Numbered from the stretch's first letter, positions 48,135-57,707 are shown. The stretch is DNA of 64,000 nucleotides from Methanoplanus sp. FWC-SCC4 (GCF_032878975.1 NZ_CP043875.1:670370-734369); one strand, 5' to 3'. Program-made: numbers and translations. Notes: generated by a model from the sequence alone, not told the origin.

Positions 48135-49910
48135 ATGTTTAAATGGAAATGTACTATTTGCGGATATATTTATGATGAGGATTCCGGTGAAACTGCAACA
48201 GAAACCATACCAAAAACTCCTTTTGACAAGCTTCCTAAATATTGGAAATGTCCGGTATGCGGTGCAGAAAAGAGTGCATTTATAAAACATGTAGAGAGTG
48301 AAATAAAGGCTCCTGCAATAGAAAGCACGGTATCTGATGCAATGATCTCCGAACTTGTGAAATGGGGTGTGGGGGTTGTATTTGGAATCCCCGGAACATC
48401 ATCTCTTGGGCTTGTAGAAGCAATTCGGAAAAACAAAGATATAAAATACATAGTTGTCAGGCATGAAGAGAATGCTGCAATGGCTGCTTCAGCATATAAT
48501 AAACTCACAGGCAAAATTGCTGCATGTCTTACAATAGCCGGTCCGGGTGCTACAAATCTTGCAACAGGTCTTTATGATGCCAAAGAAGATCATGCATCGG
48601 TAATATCCATAAACGGGCAGGTCAGTGCTCAATACACAGGTCCCGGAGGAATACAGGAGATTGATCAGGATGCCTTTTTCAGACCTATAACAGTTTACAA
48701 CAATACAGTTTATGACAAAAGACTCGCTGTTTATTTACTGAGCAAAGCATTAAAGTTCTCAACAATAAAAAAGGGAGTTTCACAGATCTCAGTTCCAAAC
48801 AATATACAAAAGGAGACTATTGATCCGGAAATCTGCAGGCGTGACAGATGTGTTAAAAGTTTATCTGTAATGCCTTCAATGGAACGAATTTCAAAGGCTT
48901 CGGAAATAATAAATGAATCAAAAAAGCCGGTAATAATTGCGGGGTGGGGAGCTTATGAATGTGCAGATGACATTCTGTCACTCGCCAAAAAAATAAAGGC
49001 ACCGGTTGTTATAACCTTTCGTGCCAAGGGGATAATCCCTGATGATAATGAATGGCTTTTGGGAATTTTAGGCTCGGTTGGAACACTGCATGCAAGAAAA
49101 TATGTTGATGATTCTGATCTGCTGATTGTTGCGGGCGTTGGTTTTTCACGGTTTACAAATGTTCCCACTGATAAAAAGATGGTTCAGATCGATTTGAATC
49201 CCCTAAAGCTGGAAAAGAGCAGTGAAGGGATTTCACTTTTTGGAAGTTGTGATCTTGTCCTCCCTTCCTTGTTAGAAAAGACGAAGGAAAAGAAGAATAA
49301 GAATATTTTAAAGGACATCCTTCTTCTGAAAAAAAACTGGTTAGAACAGCTGGAACTGGAGGCCGATGTAAATGCAGTTCCGATAAGGCCGCCATATATT
49401 ATGAAGATATTATCAGAGGAAATTCCTGATGACGCTGTGATTTCTCTTGATGTCGGAGAAAATCAGTGGTGGTTTGGCAGGAATTTTCAGATGAAAAAAC
49501 AAAAATTCACGATGTCTGGTTATCTTGGTACAATGGGGTTTGGGCTACCCGGAGCAATAGCAGCAAAGATAGCCTATCCTGACAAAAAAGTATTTTGTAT
49601 AACAGGCGACGGAGGATTTGCGATGGCAATGGCGGATTTTGTGACGGCAGTAAAATATAATCTTCCGATGGTCGTTGTAATTCTCTCAAACAGGCAGCTT
49701 GGAATGATTCAGGTTGAACAGACGATAGAGAATTATGAAAATTTTGGAACAGATCTATTAAATCCTGATTTTTCCAGGTATGCAAGAGCATGTGGAGGTG
49801 AAGGAGTCCGTATTGAGAAGGGGGATGATTTAAAAGATGCGATTCATATGGCCTTATTGTCTGATAAACCTTACATCATTGATATAAATACGGATTCCCG
49901 ACGCTTTTAA
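48135..49910 (+). CDS. rubredoxin domain fused to a pyruvate oxidase/acetolactate synthase-like thiamine diphosphate enzyme
   Basis: The N-terminal about 52 residues are a rubredoxin with cysteines 6, 9, 39 and 42 (WKCTICGYIYDED and YWKCPVCGA). A linker of about 12 residues leads to a full TPP enzyme with pyrimidine domain FGIPGTSSLGLVEAI (about residue 83), catalytic Glu in VVRHEENAAMAAS (E111) and TIAGPGATNLATG. The middle domain is near residue 235-300, and the TPP/Mg motif GDGGFAMAMADFV-(x)n-NRQLGM lies near residue 495. It resembles PoxB-like decarboxylases. The substrate is unknown. The ATG at 48135 follows GGTGGGGG, and a TATA box CTATATACC is near 48074-48082. Confidence 0.87.
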   Translation: MFKWKCTICGYIYDEDSGETATETIPKTPFDKLPKYWKCPVCGAEKSAFIKHVESEIKAPAIESTVSDAMISELVKWGVGVVFGIPGTSSLGLVEAIRKNKDIKYIVVRHEENAAMAASAYNKLTGKIAACLTIAGPGATNLATGLYDAKEDHASVISINGQVSAQYTGPGGIQEIDQDAFFRPITVYNNTVYDKRLAVYLLSKALKFSTIKKGVSQISVPNNIQKETIDPEICRRDRCVKSLSVMPSMERISKASEIINESKKPVIIAGWGAYECADDILSLAKKIKAPVVITFRAKGIIPDDNEWLLGILGSVGTLHARKYVDDSDLLIVAGVGFSRFTNVPTDKKMVQIDLNPLKLEKSSEGISLFGSCDLVLPSLLEKTKEKKNKNILKDILLLKKNWLEQLELEADVNAVPIRPPYIMKILSEEIPDDAVISLDVGENQWWFGRNFQMKKQKFTMSGYLGTMGFGLPGAIAAKIAYPDKKVFCITGDGGFAMAMADFVTAVKYNLPMVVVILSNRQLGMIQVEQTIENYENFGTDLLNPDFSRYARACGGEGVRIEKGDDLKDAIHMALLSDKPYIIDINTDSRRF

Positions 49911-50026
49911 AGAAAGAAATCTTAATTTTTTTTAATTGAAAATGCCTGTATTATTAAAAAATGAAAAATTCGTTTTTTGTTATATGATAATAATATTCAA
50001 TAAATTTGAAAAATTATGTTTATTTA

Positions 50027-50533
50027 TCATTCCATAATGAAAACAGCTGCTGCAAGAGTTGTAGCCCATTCTCCGTTATCCGGTACAACTATTGATTCTG
50101 TTACATTCATTGTTTTTTCCGGAATTTTATCAGATATGCTTGTATACATATTGTTGGCAATCATTTCTGAATATTTACCTGCTTCTTCTTTTGTCTCGTC
50201 AAATGTATGATATTCGGCAAAATATCCCCACTGGATTTCCGGTTCTTTTGGAATTGCCATTCCAACAGATGCGGTTATTCTTCTCCCTGCTTCGTTGGAT
50301 GAGAGCCTTGAGAGAACTGTGAATACAACGCTTCCCGGAAAAAGTTCTTTTATACCTTCAGGTTTTGAAATAATTTTGCATTTAGGGGGCAGAATTGAGC
50401 TTACTTCTACAAGATTGTAGCACTCTATTGAAGCCTGTCTTAGCGCCATTTCAAAAGATGTCAGTTTGTCTTGGTGAGTGCCTGAACCTGATGTAAAAAA
50501 CACCTTTTTTGGTACAAAATGTCCTGTTGCCAA
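50027..50533 (-). CDS. pdaD: pyruvoyl-dependent arginine decarboxylase
   Basis: PdaD makes agmatine for polyamine synthesis. It is produced as a proenzyme that cleaves itself at a Ser-Ser bond to form the pyruvoyl group. The 168-aa protein has the cleavage context VEVSSILPPKCKI with S45/S46, the N-terminal KVFFTSGSGTHQDKLTSFE, and FTVLSRLSSNEAGRRI, all conserved. The start is a TTG at 50533, supported by AGGTGA 7 nt upstream. No other polyamine gene is next to it. The upstream 234-base space is AT-rich with possible promoters. Confidence 0.93.
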   Translation of the reverse strand: MATGHFVPKKVFFTSGSGTHQDKLTSFEMALRQASIECYNLVEVSSILPPKCKIISKPEGIKELFPGSVVFTVLSRLSSNEAGRRITASVGMAIPKEPEIQWGYFAEYHTFDETKEEAGKYSEMIANNMYTSISDKIPEKTMNVTESIVVPDNGEWATTLAAAVFIME

Positions 50534-50767
50534 CTAATATTCACCTGTCTTTAATTTATATTAAATTTAATTTATGAATTCTTAAAACTATATGAAATGA
50601 CTATTTTGAAAATAATGCCTTTCTTTAGCGTTAATATGTCCAATTTTTCTATAATATTGAAATCAGGTGTTTATTTCATAATATCTGCTGATATATATGT
50701 ATTTTAAGAAGTTATCTGTTCTTTTATATTTCGCGTTTATATGCCAAAATAAGTAAATTATTTTAAT

Positions 50768-51304
50768 TTACTGAGATGCCGGCGGAGTTGTCTGCGTCAA
50801 CGGCACATATACTCTTGCACCAAGTTCTTTGTCCAGCATGTAAAGCATACCCGAACCCCCGTCCTTTTCAATCATTTTTAGTTGATCAACAATCTGGCCG
50901 GCGTCACCTTCTTCTTCTATCTGCTCATCCACAAACCATTGCAACATGTTGATTGTTGCATGATCTTTTTCTTTTTGTGCCAGATTTACGAGATCATTTA
51001 TCAGTGATGTAACTTTTACTTCATGTTTCAGTGAGACTTCAAATGCGTCAAGAGGAGACTTCCACTCGGTCGGGGGGGCTTCTATTGGCTGTAGTAACAT
51101 TCTTCCGCCTCTTGAGATTACATATTTGTATATCTTCATTGCATGATCTTTTTCTTCCTGTGCCTGGACATATTCCCAGTTTGCAAAACCCCTGAGTCCT
51201 TTTGATTCATACCAGGATGACATTGAGAGATAAAGGTATGATGAATACAATTCCCATTTTACCTGTTCATTGAGTGCTTTTTCAATTTTAGGATTCATAG
51301 CCAT
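50768..51304 (-). CDS. ftn: ferritin (FtnA-type)
   Basis: This non-heme ferritin stores iron. The 178-aa sequence has ferroxidase ligands in NEQVKWELYSSYLYLSMSSW (E19 region), FANWEYVQAQEEKDHAMKIY (E52/H55 region), a third glutamate pair near EVKVTSLINDLVNLA, and WFVDEQIEEEG near residue 130. The C-terminus is a short hydrophobic-polar tail (LTQTTPPASQ). It begins at ATG 51304, or at the ATG two codons later; GGTGATGT lies upstream. It lies next to ferredoxin oxidoreductase genes but with a separate spacing of 68 nt. Confidence 0.92.
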   Translation of the reverse strand: MAMNPKIEKALNEQVKWELYSSYLYLSMSSWYESKGLRGFANWEYVQAQEEKDHAMKIYKYVISRGGRMLLQPIEAPPTEWKSPLDAFEVSLKHEVKVTSLINDLVNLAQKEKDHATINMLQWFVDEQIEEEGDAGQIVDQLKMIEKDGGSGMLYMLDKELGARVYVPLTQTTPPASQ

Positions 51305-51372
51305 TTACATCACCACATATTTTTTAGATTGTTTCCAAGATGGAGGTCAAAATATATATCTCTTGTTATCAC

Positions 51373-52221
51373 TTATGGAAGCGGTTTCAAGTGTTCTAAA
51401 ATAATTTTTTTCCTTTTTGAAAAAGACTGACTTTTTTTTACAAATTTGTCTTCAAATGTTTCTTCCAGGGAATTATAAAAAATTCCAAGCGGTATTTTTG
51501 ATTCATTATTATAGTTCCATTCAGTTGCAAAAGAAAATGCTTCCTTTAAATCTGATGTATTGTTCTCAGTTAAATTATATACAAAATTGTCATAATAATC
51601 TGTTTTTTCAAAATAACTGGCACATATTTGCAGTATATCAATAAATGAAAATCCTTTATGATTAATTCCGGCTGAAACAATTTCCTTTAACTTCTTCATT
51701 TGTTCCGTATATCCACGTGCAACATATGTGGCACCTGCCGAGAGCATAATTTCAATAGGATTTATTGGTTTTTCAAAACTGCCCTGTGGTGTGGACTTTC
51801 CTTTATAATGTAAAGGCGATGTTGGTGTGTACTGTCCTGTTGTAAGGCCGTAGACCCTGTTATTATGAACAATAACTGTGATATCGACATTTCTTTTGGC
51901 AGCGAAGATAAGGTGATCAAGTCCTTCCGCATAGGCATCACCGTCACCAACGCAGCATATTACTTTTAGGTCCGGGTTTGCAACTTTAATTCCTGTCGCA
52001 AACGGAATTGCTCTTCCATGAAGTGAATAGAGAGTATTGACATTCATATAATCCGCGATCTTTCCATGACACCCGATTCCTGCAACAATAATAATATCAT
52101 CAGCAGAGACTCCTGTGGATTCCATATCTTCAATTATGGATTTAAGTGTATGCTGAATTTTGAAGTTCCCGCAACCTGTGCACCATGTGTTTGTTGCCTG
52201 TGTAATCAGGGATCTTTTCAT
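51373..52221 (-). CDS. 2-oxoacid:ferredoxin oxidoreductase, beta subunit (KorB-like)
   Basis: The beta subunit binds thiamine diphosphate and the catalytic [4Fe-4S] cluster. The 282-aa protein starts with TWCTGCGNFKIQ (cysteines 13 and 16) and VAGIGCHGKIADYMNV near residue 48. The TPP motif ICCVGDGDAYAEGLDHLIFA appears near residue 90, with a following VHNNRVYGLTTGQ. Its ATG overlaps the alpha-subunit stop by 4 nt. The substrate (2-oxoglutarate or another 2-oxoacid) cannot be fixed from sequence; the two-subunit form fits 2-oxoglutarate or a general 2-oxoacid enzyme. Confidence 0.9.
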   Translation of the reverse strand: MKRSLITQATNTWCTGCGNFKIQHTLKSIIEDMESTGVSADDIIIVAGIGCHGKIADYMNVNTLYSLHGRAIPFATGIKVANPDLKVICCVGDGDAYAEGLDHLIFAAKRNVDITVIVHNNRVYGLTTGQYTPTSPLHYKGKSTPQGSFEKPINPIEIMLSAGATYVARGYTEQMKKLKEIVSAGINHKGFSFIDILQICASYFEKTDYYDNFVYNLTENNTSDLKEAFSFATEWNYNNESKIPLGIFYNSLEETFEDKFVKKSQSFSKRKKIILEHLKPLP

Positions 52222-53885
52222 AATAAAACCTCCTCTATTTTTGCCGAAAGGGTCTCGATACTCATCTGCCTTCCGGTGTAATTCAAAATTTTTTTATTGA
52301 CCTGTATTGAATTGCACCTCATTAAATCCCCAAGCTGTCCGGTTGAATTATCTTCCACTACAATTATATTTTGAGAACCTAACAAGGCATTTTTCATCTT
52401 TTCTTTAGGGAATGGCGAGAGCAAAACCGGATATACACATCTGATCTTTAATGTATCGCAAATTTCTCTGCAGGGGTTAACCGTAGAGCCGAAGCTTACC
52501 ACTGTATTTTTCAAGTCAGTGCTTTCCGAGATGATTACTGTCTCGATATTCTCGAGTTCTTCTTTTAATGCTTTCTCCTTTGCCAGCCTTTTTTGAGAAA
52601 GCCAGTTTAATTCTTCCGGGTCATCTGTTGAAAGTCCTGACTCATCGTGTGTTTTTCCGTTAACCTTTATTGCATAGTTTTTAAGAGGAGGGATGGCCAT
52701 TGGTGAAATACCATTCTCTGTTTTTTTGTACCTTTTGTATTCGGAAAATCCTTCAGAATTTGGAGAATCATATGGAGAATCAATTTTTGTATTAAATATG
52801 TCAAAGGTGTAAGTGCTTTCACAGAGTGTTTTATCTGTCATGATTATACCTGGTACCTGATATTTCCATGAGAGTTTAACAGCCCTTGCAGACCATTCAA
52901 ATGCCTCTTTGGGATTTGATGGTGTAATTACAATTCTTGGAAATTCTCCGTGACCTGCGTAAAGAGCAAAAGAGAGATCGCTTTGAGCGGAATATGTGGG
53001 AGCACCGGTGCCCGGGGACTGGCGTTGTGCCAGAACAATAACAATGGGTATTTCTGCGATTCCTGAGAAGGAGAGACCCTCTGTCATCAGACAAAAACCG
53101 CCTCCTGAGGTTCCCACAGCTGCTTTACATCCGGCATAAGCCATACCTTCTGCCATAAGTATTGCTGCTATTTCTCCCTCCGGGTGAATCACTTTGATTG
53201 AATAATCATCCTGTTTTGATGCAAGAAAGTGAAGGATTCCTGATGCAGGTGACATGGGATAGGCAATATATGCATCAATTCCTCCACAGAGCAGCCCCAG
53301 TGCTATTGCCTCGTTTCCGGTGATAACAGGGAAAAATGTAATATTATCCGGTTCTTTTTTGATTTGGAGACAGTTTTTACAGATTGCATCAAACCCTTTT
53401 TTTGAGATTCTTAAATTAACATCTGTTGCATGGGGAAATTCTTTTTCAAGCAGGTCCTTTGTGTTATTCCACCCGAGTCCGATTGATTTGCAAAATGCTC
53501 CAATCATACATGAATTTATCATTACAGGTTTTCCGCCTTCTTCATAGACAATTTTCAGAGCGGGAACGCCTGTTCCTCTGCTTTTATTTATAAGATCAGA
53601 ATTGTATATTATCGAAGTATCGGGGCTTATTTTATCCTGATGTTTTTTTACTGTGGTGTTGTCAAGGGCAATCAGGAGATCTATTTTTTCTTTTAAGGCT
53701 CCTACAGGCTTTTTTGATGCTCTGATTATGCAAAAATTATGTCCCCCTTTTATTAGTGAGGGATGGTCAAAATCCATATATATGAAATATCCGAGGCTTG
53801 AGAATATCCTTGATATTAAGAGTCCGGCTTGATTTATTCCGTCTCCGGCTTTTCCTCCTATTAACACCGATATATCTTCTGACAT
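52218..53885 (-). CDS. 2-oxoacid:ferredoxin oxidoreductase, fused gamma-alpha subunit (KorA-like)
   Basis: This 555-aa protein combines a gamma domain (VLIGGKAGDGINQAGLLISR at the N-terminus, GGHNFCIIRASKKPVG near residue 48) with an alpha domain. The alpha part contains AYPMSPASGILHFLASKQDD near residue 212, AAVGTSGGGFCLMTEG near residue 255, and VVLAQRQSPGTGAPTYSAQSD. It pairs with the downstream beta subunit. A ferredoxin-type delta subunit is absent. Such gamma-alpha fusions are known for 2-oxoacid oxidoreductases in archaea. It is intact; the product would reduce ferredoxin or be used for reductive carboxylation. Confidence 0.9.
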   Translation of the reverse strand: MSEDISVLIGGKAGDGINQAGLLISRIFSSLGYFIYMDFDHPSLIKGGHNFCIIRASKKPVGALKEKIDLLIALDNTTVKKHQDKISPDTSIIYNSDLINKSRGTGVPALKIVYEEGGKPVMINSCMIGAFCKSIGLGWNNTKDLLEKEFPHATDVNLRISKKGFDAICKNCLQIKKEPDNITFFPVITGNEAIALGLLCGGIDAYIAYPMSPASGILHFLASKQDDYSIKVIHPEGEIAAILMAEGMAYAGCKAAVGTSGGGFCLMTEGLSFSGIAEIPIVIVLAQRQSPGTGAPTYSAQSDLSFALYAGHGEFPRIVITPSNPKEAFEWSARAVKLSWKYQVPGIIMTDKTLCESTYTFDIFNTKIDSPYDSPNSEGFSEYKRYKKTENGISPMAIPPLKNYAIKVNGKTHDESGLSTDDPEELNWLSQKRLAKEKALKEELENIETVIISESTDLKNTVVSFGSTVNPCREICDTLKIRCVYPVLLSPFPKEKMKNALLGSQNIIVVEDNSTGQLGDLMRCNSIQVNKKILNYTGRQMSIETLSAKIEEVLL

Positions 53886-54140
53886 ATTTTCCCCCTTCCT
53901 GTTTTAGAGTTGAAGAGTGTATTGACAAGAATATATATTTTGGCATGACTGTTCTCTGATGGACGATGATTTGAATTAAAAAAATCTTACTTAATTTTTT
54001 GGAAAAGAGCTGTTAATCAATAAATTAACTTTTTTTGTAATTATGAAATTTAATAGATTATCGCTATAATATTCATTATATGATAAGAATCAGTGCAATT
54101 AAAAATGATTTTGATGAGTATAAAATATAAATAAGTTTGA

Positions 54141-54884
54141 TTACTTTTCAACTACCGGTGATGAGTTTAGATCAAACGGATTTGTCCTCATCTCAAGTGA
54201 GAAAAGGTATGGATAATGCTTGTTCAGGTGTTTCATATAATCAAGCCACTGGAAAATTAGGGTGCCATATACCCGTTTTATATCTCCCTGAAGGTGCATG
54301 TAGTCTGATTTAGGAAGGCATGATAAATCGTCCCTGCATTTTAGTTCTTCAGCTAAATGGAAAATGGCTCTTAAAAGTTCCGTGAAAGATTCATGTTCCA
54401 GAAGTACAGGATTTTCAAGTAACCTTAGCAAGAATTCTCTTTTTGAAAAAAGAAATCCGTTAAGCGCTTCAATCTCTATTTTGTCAATATTCACATCATA
54501 ATCATGTGAAGATAGTTTTTTTCTTACTTTTTCAAAATCTTCATCATTCCATTCATTGCTTATTATAAGTTCATTTTTGATGTTTTCAAGATTTGGATCA
54601 TTTTGAGAGATATCTTTAATCAGGTGATTTCCGGCTTCTGAAAAAAAAGTCCCTATAACCATGTTCAGCTTCTCAAATTTTTCACGTTTTGATCTTATTG
54701 CAAGAAGTTTGTTTAAGACAATTGTCACAAGTAGAACATTTATTGGAAGAAATCCCATTGAATTGAATATATAATTTACAGTATCCTGAGGATTTTGAAG
54801 AATTATAAATTTAGCAGAATAGATTGTACATGTGACTGCTATCAGGAATATCCCAAGTTTTACTTCCCAGTTTAATTTTGACAT
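54141..54884 (-). CDS. hypothetical protein with two N-terminal membrane helices
   Basis: This 247-aa protein has two hydrophobic segments (about residues 8-28 and 40-62) followed by a charged alpha-helical cytoplasmic region ending in LEMRTNPFDLNSSPVVEK. No family is recognised. The 255-nt space downstream (toward the Kor genes) is AT-rich, with only very short ORFs. It stands divergently from a lipoprotein gene 110 nt away. The base composition resembles its neighbours, so there is no clear sign of transfer. Confidence 0.6.
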   Translation of the reverse strand: MSKLNWEVKLGIFLIAVTCTIYSAKFIILQNPQDTVNYIFNSMGFLPINVLLVTIVLNKLLAIRSKREKFEKLNMVIGTFFSEAGNHLIKDISQNDPNLENIKNELIISNEWNDEDFEKVRKKLSSHDYDVNIDKIEIEALNGFLFSKREFLLRLLENPVLLEHESFTELLRAIFHLAEELKCRDDLSCLPKSDYMHLQGDIKRVYGTLIFQWLDYMKHLNKHYPYLFSLEMRTNPFDLNSSPVVEK

Positions 54885-54994
54885 TATTGTATGATTTTGA
54901 GACTTAATATGATAAAAAGAATTTGTGAATTTATTCCAATCAGCTTAATGTGACCTCAAAAGAGTCATATATTCAAAAGTTAATACTTTGATAT

Positions 54995-55468
54995 ATGAAA
55001 TGGTTTATATTGTCTATTTTGCTTATGGCAGGTTTATTATTTGCAACAGGATGTACTGGAAATGAGCAGGGACCTGTTCAGGAATCATCTGGAATAACTC
55101 CTGTTGCAACTTCTACTTCACCTTTATCTTCTGATTATTCCCTAAAACCTTCTCCTACTGATGAAGTATCTGATAATTTTATGGTGTACATTGATGCCAT
55201 AAAAGATCCAATTTCAGGTTCAGTTACAGTAATCTCCCGTGGGGGACCGGGTCTGTATATGGTAAATACGCTTGATGTAAAGATATACCTCTCAAACGGG
55301 GAAATAATTGAAAGAGAAATTGCACCTGATGTTAATTCAGAAGTTGTTTTTGATGAGGGTACAAAAGGTGATGACAGAGTTGTTGTAAAAGCTACATATG
55401 ACAACGGTGAAACCTATAAAGTATTTGATGACCTTTTAATATTCAGGAAGAAAACAGATAATAAATAA
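54995..55468 (+). CDS. putative secreted lipoprotein
   Basis: The N-terminus has a lipoprotein signal peptide ending in LLFATGC (lipobox cysteine near residue 20), followed by a Ser/Thr/Pro-rich linker. The mature domain, about 100 residues, starts near FMVYIDAIKDPISGSVTVIS and looks beta-rich, ending in the basic KKTDNK. The total length of 157 aa suits a small surface domain of the kind that binds or interacts at the archaeal envelope. No family is recognised. It is divergent from the preceding membrane protein gene. Confidence 0.65.
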   Translation: MKWFILSILLMAGLLFATGCTGNEQGPVQESSGITPVATSTSPLSSDYSLKPSPTDEVSDNFMVYIDAIKDPISGSVTVISRGGPGLYMVNTLDVKIYLSNGEIIEREIAPDVNSEVVFDEGTKGDDRVVVKATYDNGETYKVFDDLLIFRKKTDNK

Positions 55469-55567
55469 TTCTATATTTTTGTTATATTCCTATTTATTAA
55501 GAGCTTTTTTCTGAATTCCTGCAATATCCTGTATTTGTAATTATTAAAAAAATGTTTTTTTAAATTA

Positions 55568-56248
55568 TCAATCCCTGACAACTTTCCAGCGAATTAGAAT
55601 TCCTTCATCTATTTTTTCTATATCAAGAAGTTTTAAATTTGGAAAATCCTCTTCCTTTAGGAATCCTTCACCATCAGCAGGTGTCGGAGCATTTTTTCCT
55701 CCGATTATTACATTTCCCACGCAGGTATATATCTCATCAACAAGATTTTCCTTGAAAAGTGATTCGATGAGTGATCCTCCGCCTTCAACCATTATTTTTC
55801 TGACACCGTATTCATAAAGGGCTTCCATTAAAGCACTTAAATCTACTTTATCTTCACCTGTAACAACGATATCTGCATATTCATTTAGTAATTCGATCTT
55901 TTCTTGTTCTGCTTTTTTTGATACAGCAATTATTCTTTGTCCATCACCCTTATGCAATATGTCTGAATCAGCAGGAGTTCTTGCCTTGCTGTCTATTACT
56001 ACTCTTATCGGGTTTTCTTCCTTTCCGTTTTTGATCCTTTTTGATTTAAGTTCCGAAGATTTTACGGTAAGTGAAGGATTGTCTGCAAGGACTGTTCCTA
56101 TTCCGACAATTATTGCATCGGAATCTGCTTTGATGATATCAACACGTTCAAAATCTTTTTTTCCGGAAATTTTGACCTGTCTTCTCTGCACAGTCGATAT
56201 TTTTCCATCAGCACTCATGGCCAGATTTACAAAAATGAATGGTCGCAT
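55568..56248 (-). CDS. arfC: 2,5-diamino-6-ribosylamino-pyrimidinone 5'-phosphate reductase
   Basis: ArfC reduces the ribosylamino intermediate in archaeal riboflavin and F420 precursor synthesis (RibD C-terminal domain type). The 226-aa protein starts RPFIFVNLAMSADGKIST. It has the nucleotide-loop DAIIVGIGTVLADNPSLTVK near residue 54 and the typical IMVEGGGSLIESLFKENLVDE near residue 150. The length matches archaeal reductases without the deaminase domain. It stands alone between orphan genes and is convergent with the lipoprotein gene. Confidence 0.92.
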   Translation of the reverse strand: MRPFIFVNLAMSADGKISTVQRRQVKISGKKDFERVDIIKADSDAIIVGIGTVLADNPSLTVKSSELKSKRIKNGKEENPIRVVIDSKARTPADSDILHKGDGQRIIAVSKKAEQEKIELLNEYADIVVTGEDKVDLSALMEALYEYGVRKIMVEGGGSLIESLFKENLVDEIYTCVGNVIIGGKNAPTPADGEGFLKEEDFPNLKLLDIEKIDEGILIRWKVVRD

Positions 56249-56454
56249 ATATTATACCTAAATCAAATATATGCTCTATTTATCATGAAATTATTTCTTT
56301 GACTTTTGGACTAAATAATAAATTCATATAAGTGTAAAATGGTCTTTTATGAACATTATAGAAATAAGATTTAGGAGAATTCCTCTCCTTAAAACAATTT
56401 TTTTATTTTTTTAGATCGCTTTTAAATTAAATGCAATAATCTCCTTTAATTTAT

Positions 56455-57225
56455 TTAACTGCCTGTTGTGTCCAGAAATTTTAGGAGTTCGCTTAATTTT
56501 GGTTTAATGTGCTCATTTTTATATGTTATTGACGGCGTCTCAAGTTCGATATTATATGATTCGATATTATTAGCTTCAACTATAAAGTACATTTTTTTGT
56601 TTGAGATTTCAACGTCTTTTAAGATTTCTTCTCCTGAAAACAGTTTACCTCCTGATAATACATCCCCGGTTGATGAATCTGCAAGAATCCATATCAATGA
56701 TGAGTATGCAGGATTGTTTTTGGGAATCATCGAAGCCCGTATTCTCCAGTTAGTATATGGAACGCCGAAAATTTCCGAGAACCCTCCGGAACTTTCTGAC
56801 ATATAGGCGAATTTTGTGATATTATCATATCCCCATATTGATCTTGAAAAAATATCTGAAGAGACATAGCTGTCAGGATCAGAAGGTGTAAAATAAATAT
56901 TTTTTTCAGGGTTATTTACATCCCCTGTTGAACTGTAAAGACTTGAGGGAATATGGAGTCTTGGATAACCATTGGGGCCGGATGAATATACATTCTTTAA
57001 ATCATAGTTATATGATATCTTATAGGGTTCTTCATTCGGCTTTGAAGTATAGGTATAATGCACATCCGGTTTACAGCAGGAAGCATCAGTACATAGATCA
57101 CTGACAGATGGAACCGGGGCATTATTGGTGCTTTCAGGTTTTGATGAAGAGAGATTTACCGCTAGCACCATGCCAAGTACGATACCTATTGCCAGAATGA
57201 ATGTGATCCAGTCTTTTTTATCCAC
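56455..57225 (-). CDS. hypothetical membrane-anchored extracellular protein
   Basis: This 256-aa protein has one N-terminal hydrophobic segment (about residues 8-26, ITFILAIGIVLGMVLAVNL). A Ser/Pro/Asn-rich linker follows, then a large polar, tyrosine- and serine-rich domain. Three cysteines occur near residues 45-51 (CTDASCC). The composition suggests a surface protein with a beta-rich domain. No family is recognised. The 206-nt upstream space toward arfC and the 218-nt space at the other end are AT-rich. Confidence 0.55.
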   Translation of the reverse strand: MDKKDWITFILAIGIVLGMVLAVNLSSSKPESTNNAPVPSVSDLCTDASCCKPDVHYTYTSKPNEEPYKISYNYDLKNVYSSGPNGYPRLHIPSSLYSSTGDVNNPEKNIYFTPSDPDSYVSSDIFSRSIWGYDNITKFAYMSESSGGFSEIFGVPYTNWRIRASMIPKNNPAYSSLIWILADSSTGDVLSGGKLFSGEEILKDVEISNKKMYFIVEANNIESYNIELETPSITYKNEHIKPKLSELLKFLDTTGS

Positions 57226-57443
57226 GTAAAATCATCTGTTATAAGCGCTAATAAATATTCTTTTTATGAATTATAGAAAAATTAATTTGGTTAATCCTGA
57301 TAACTGATGTATAAAATACTGATATTTTCCGGATAATGAAATAAACATAATATTTTAAAAGGAAATTTTCCAATTTTTTTAAAAAATTGTGAATGACATA
57401 AAAATAATTTCATATAGATGTAATCTAAAAATAAAATTAGAAA

Positions 57444-57707
57444 ATGGATCCCCAGGAAACACGCACATGGGTAATATTTTATCTGATATCTTTTGTTGTT
57501 CTACTTCTGGCTTTGTTTTTTACAACGCAGGGAATATTGCTTGGTATCGGGCTGACTCTTATAATTGTTGTTATAGGTGTTAATTTTTTGCTTATATCAA
57601 CAGAATTGAAGCGGATAAACAAAAGGAAAGAATTAATGCGAAATATTTGTAAGGGGGATTTTGACTGTGATGAGAAAAACAATGAAAAAATGAAACTATT
57701 GAAATAA
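57444..57707 (+). CDS. small hypothetical membrane protein (two TM segments)
   Basis: This 87-aa protein has two hydrophobic helices (about residues 10-26 and 30-50) and a basic then acidic C-terminal tail (RINKRKELMRNICKGDFDC, then DEKNNEKMKLLK). It ends one base before the cheR stop on the opposite strand, so the two genes are exactly convergent. No family is recognised. A plausible TATA-like stretch is seen in the AT-rich leader, but no clear ribosome site was found. Confidence 0.5.
   Translation: MDPQETRTWVIFYLISFVVLLLALFFTTQGILLGIGLTLIIVVIGVNFLLISTELKRINKRKELMRNICKGDFDCDEKNNEKMKLLK

Noticed and set aside
53886..54140. Possible C/D-type small RNA or very short ORF in this gap
   Set aside because: A 16-codon frame and weak GATGATT sequence are present, but box D partner and conserved ribosome site are not convincing.
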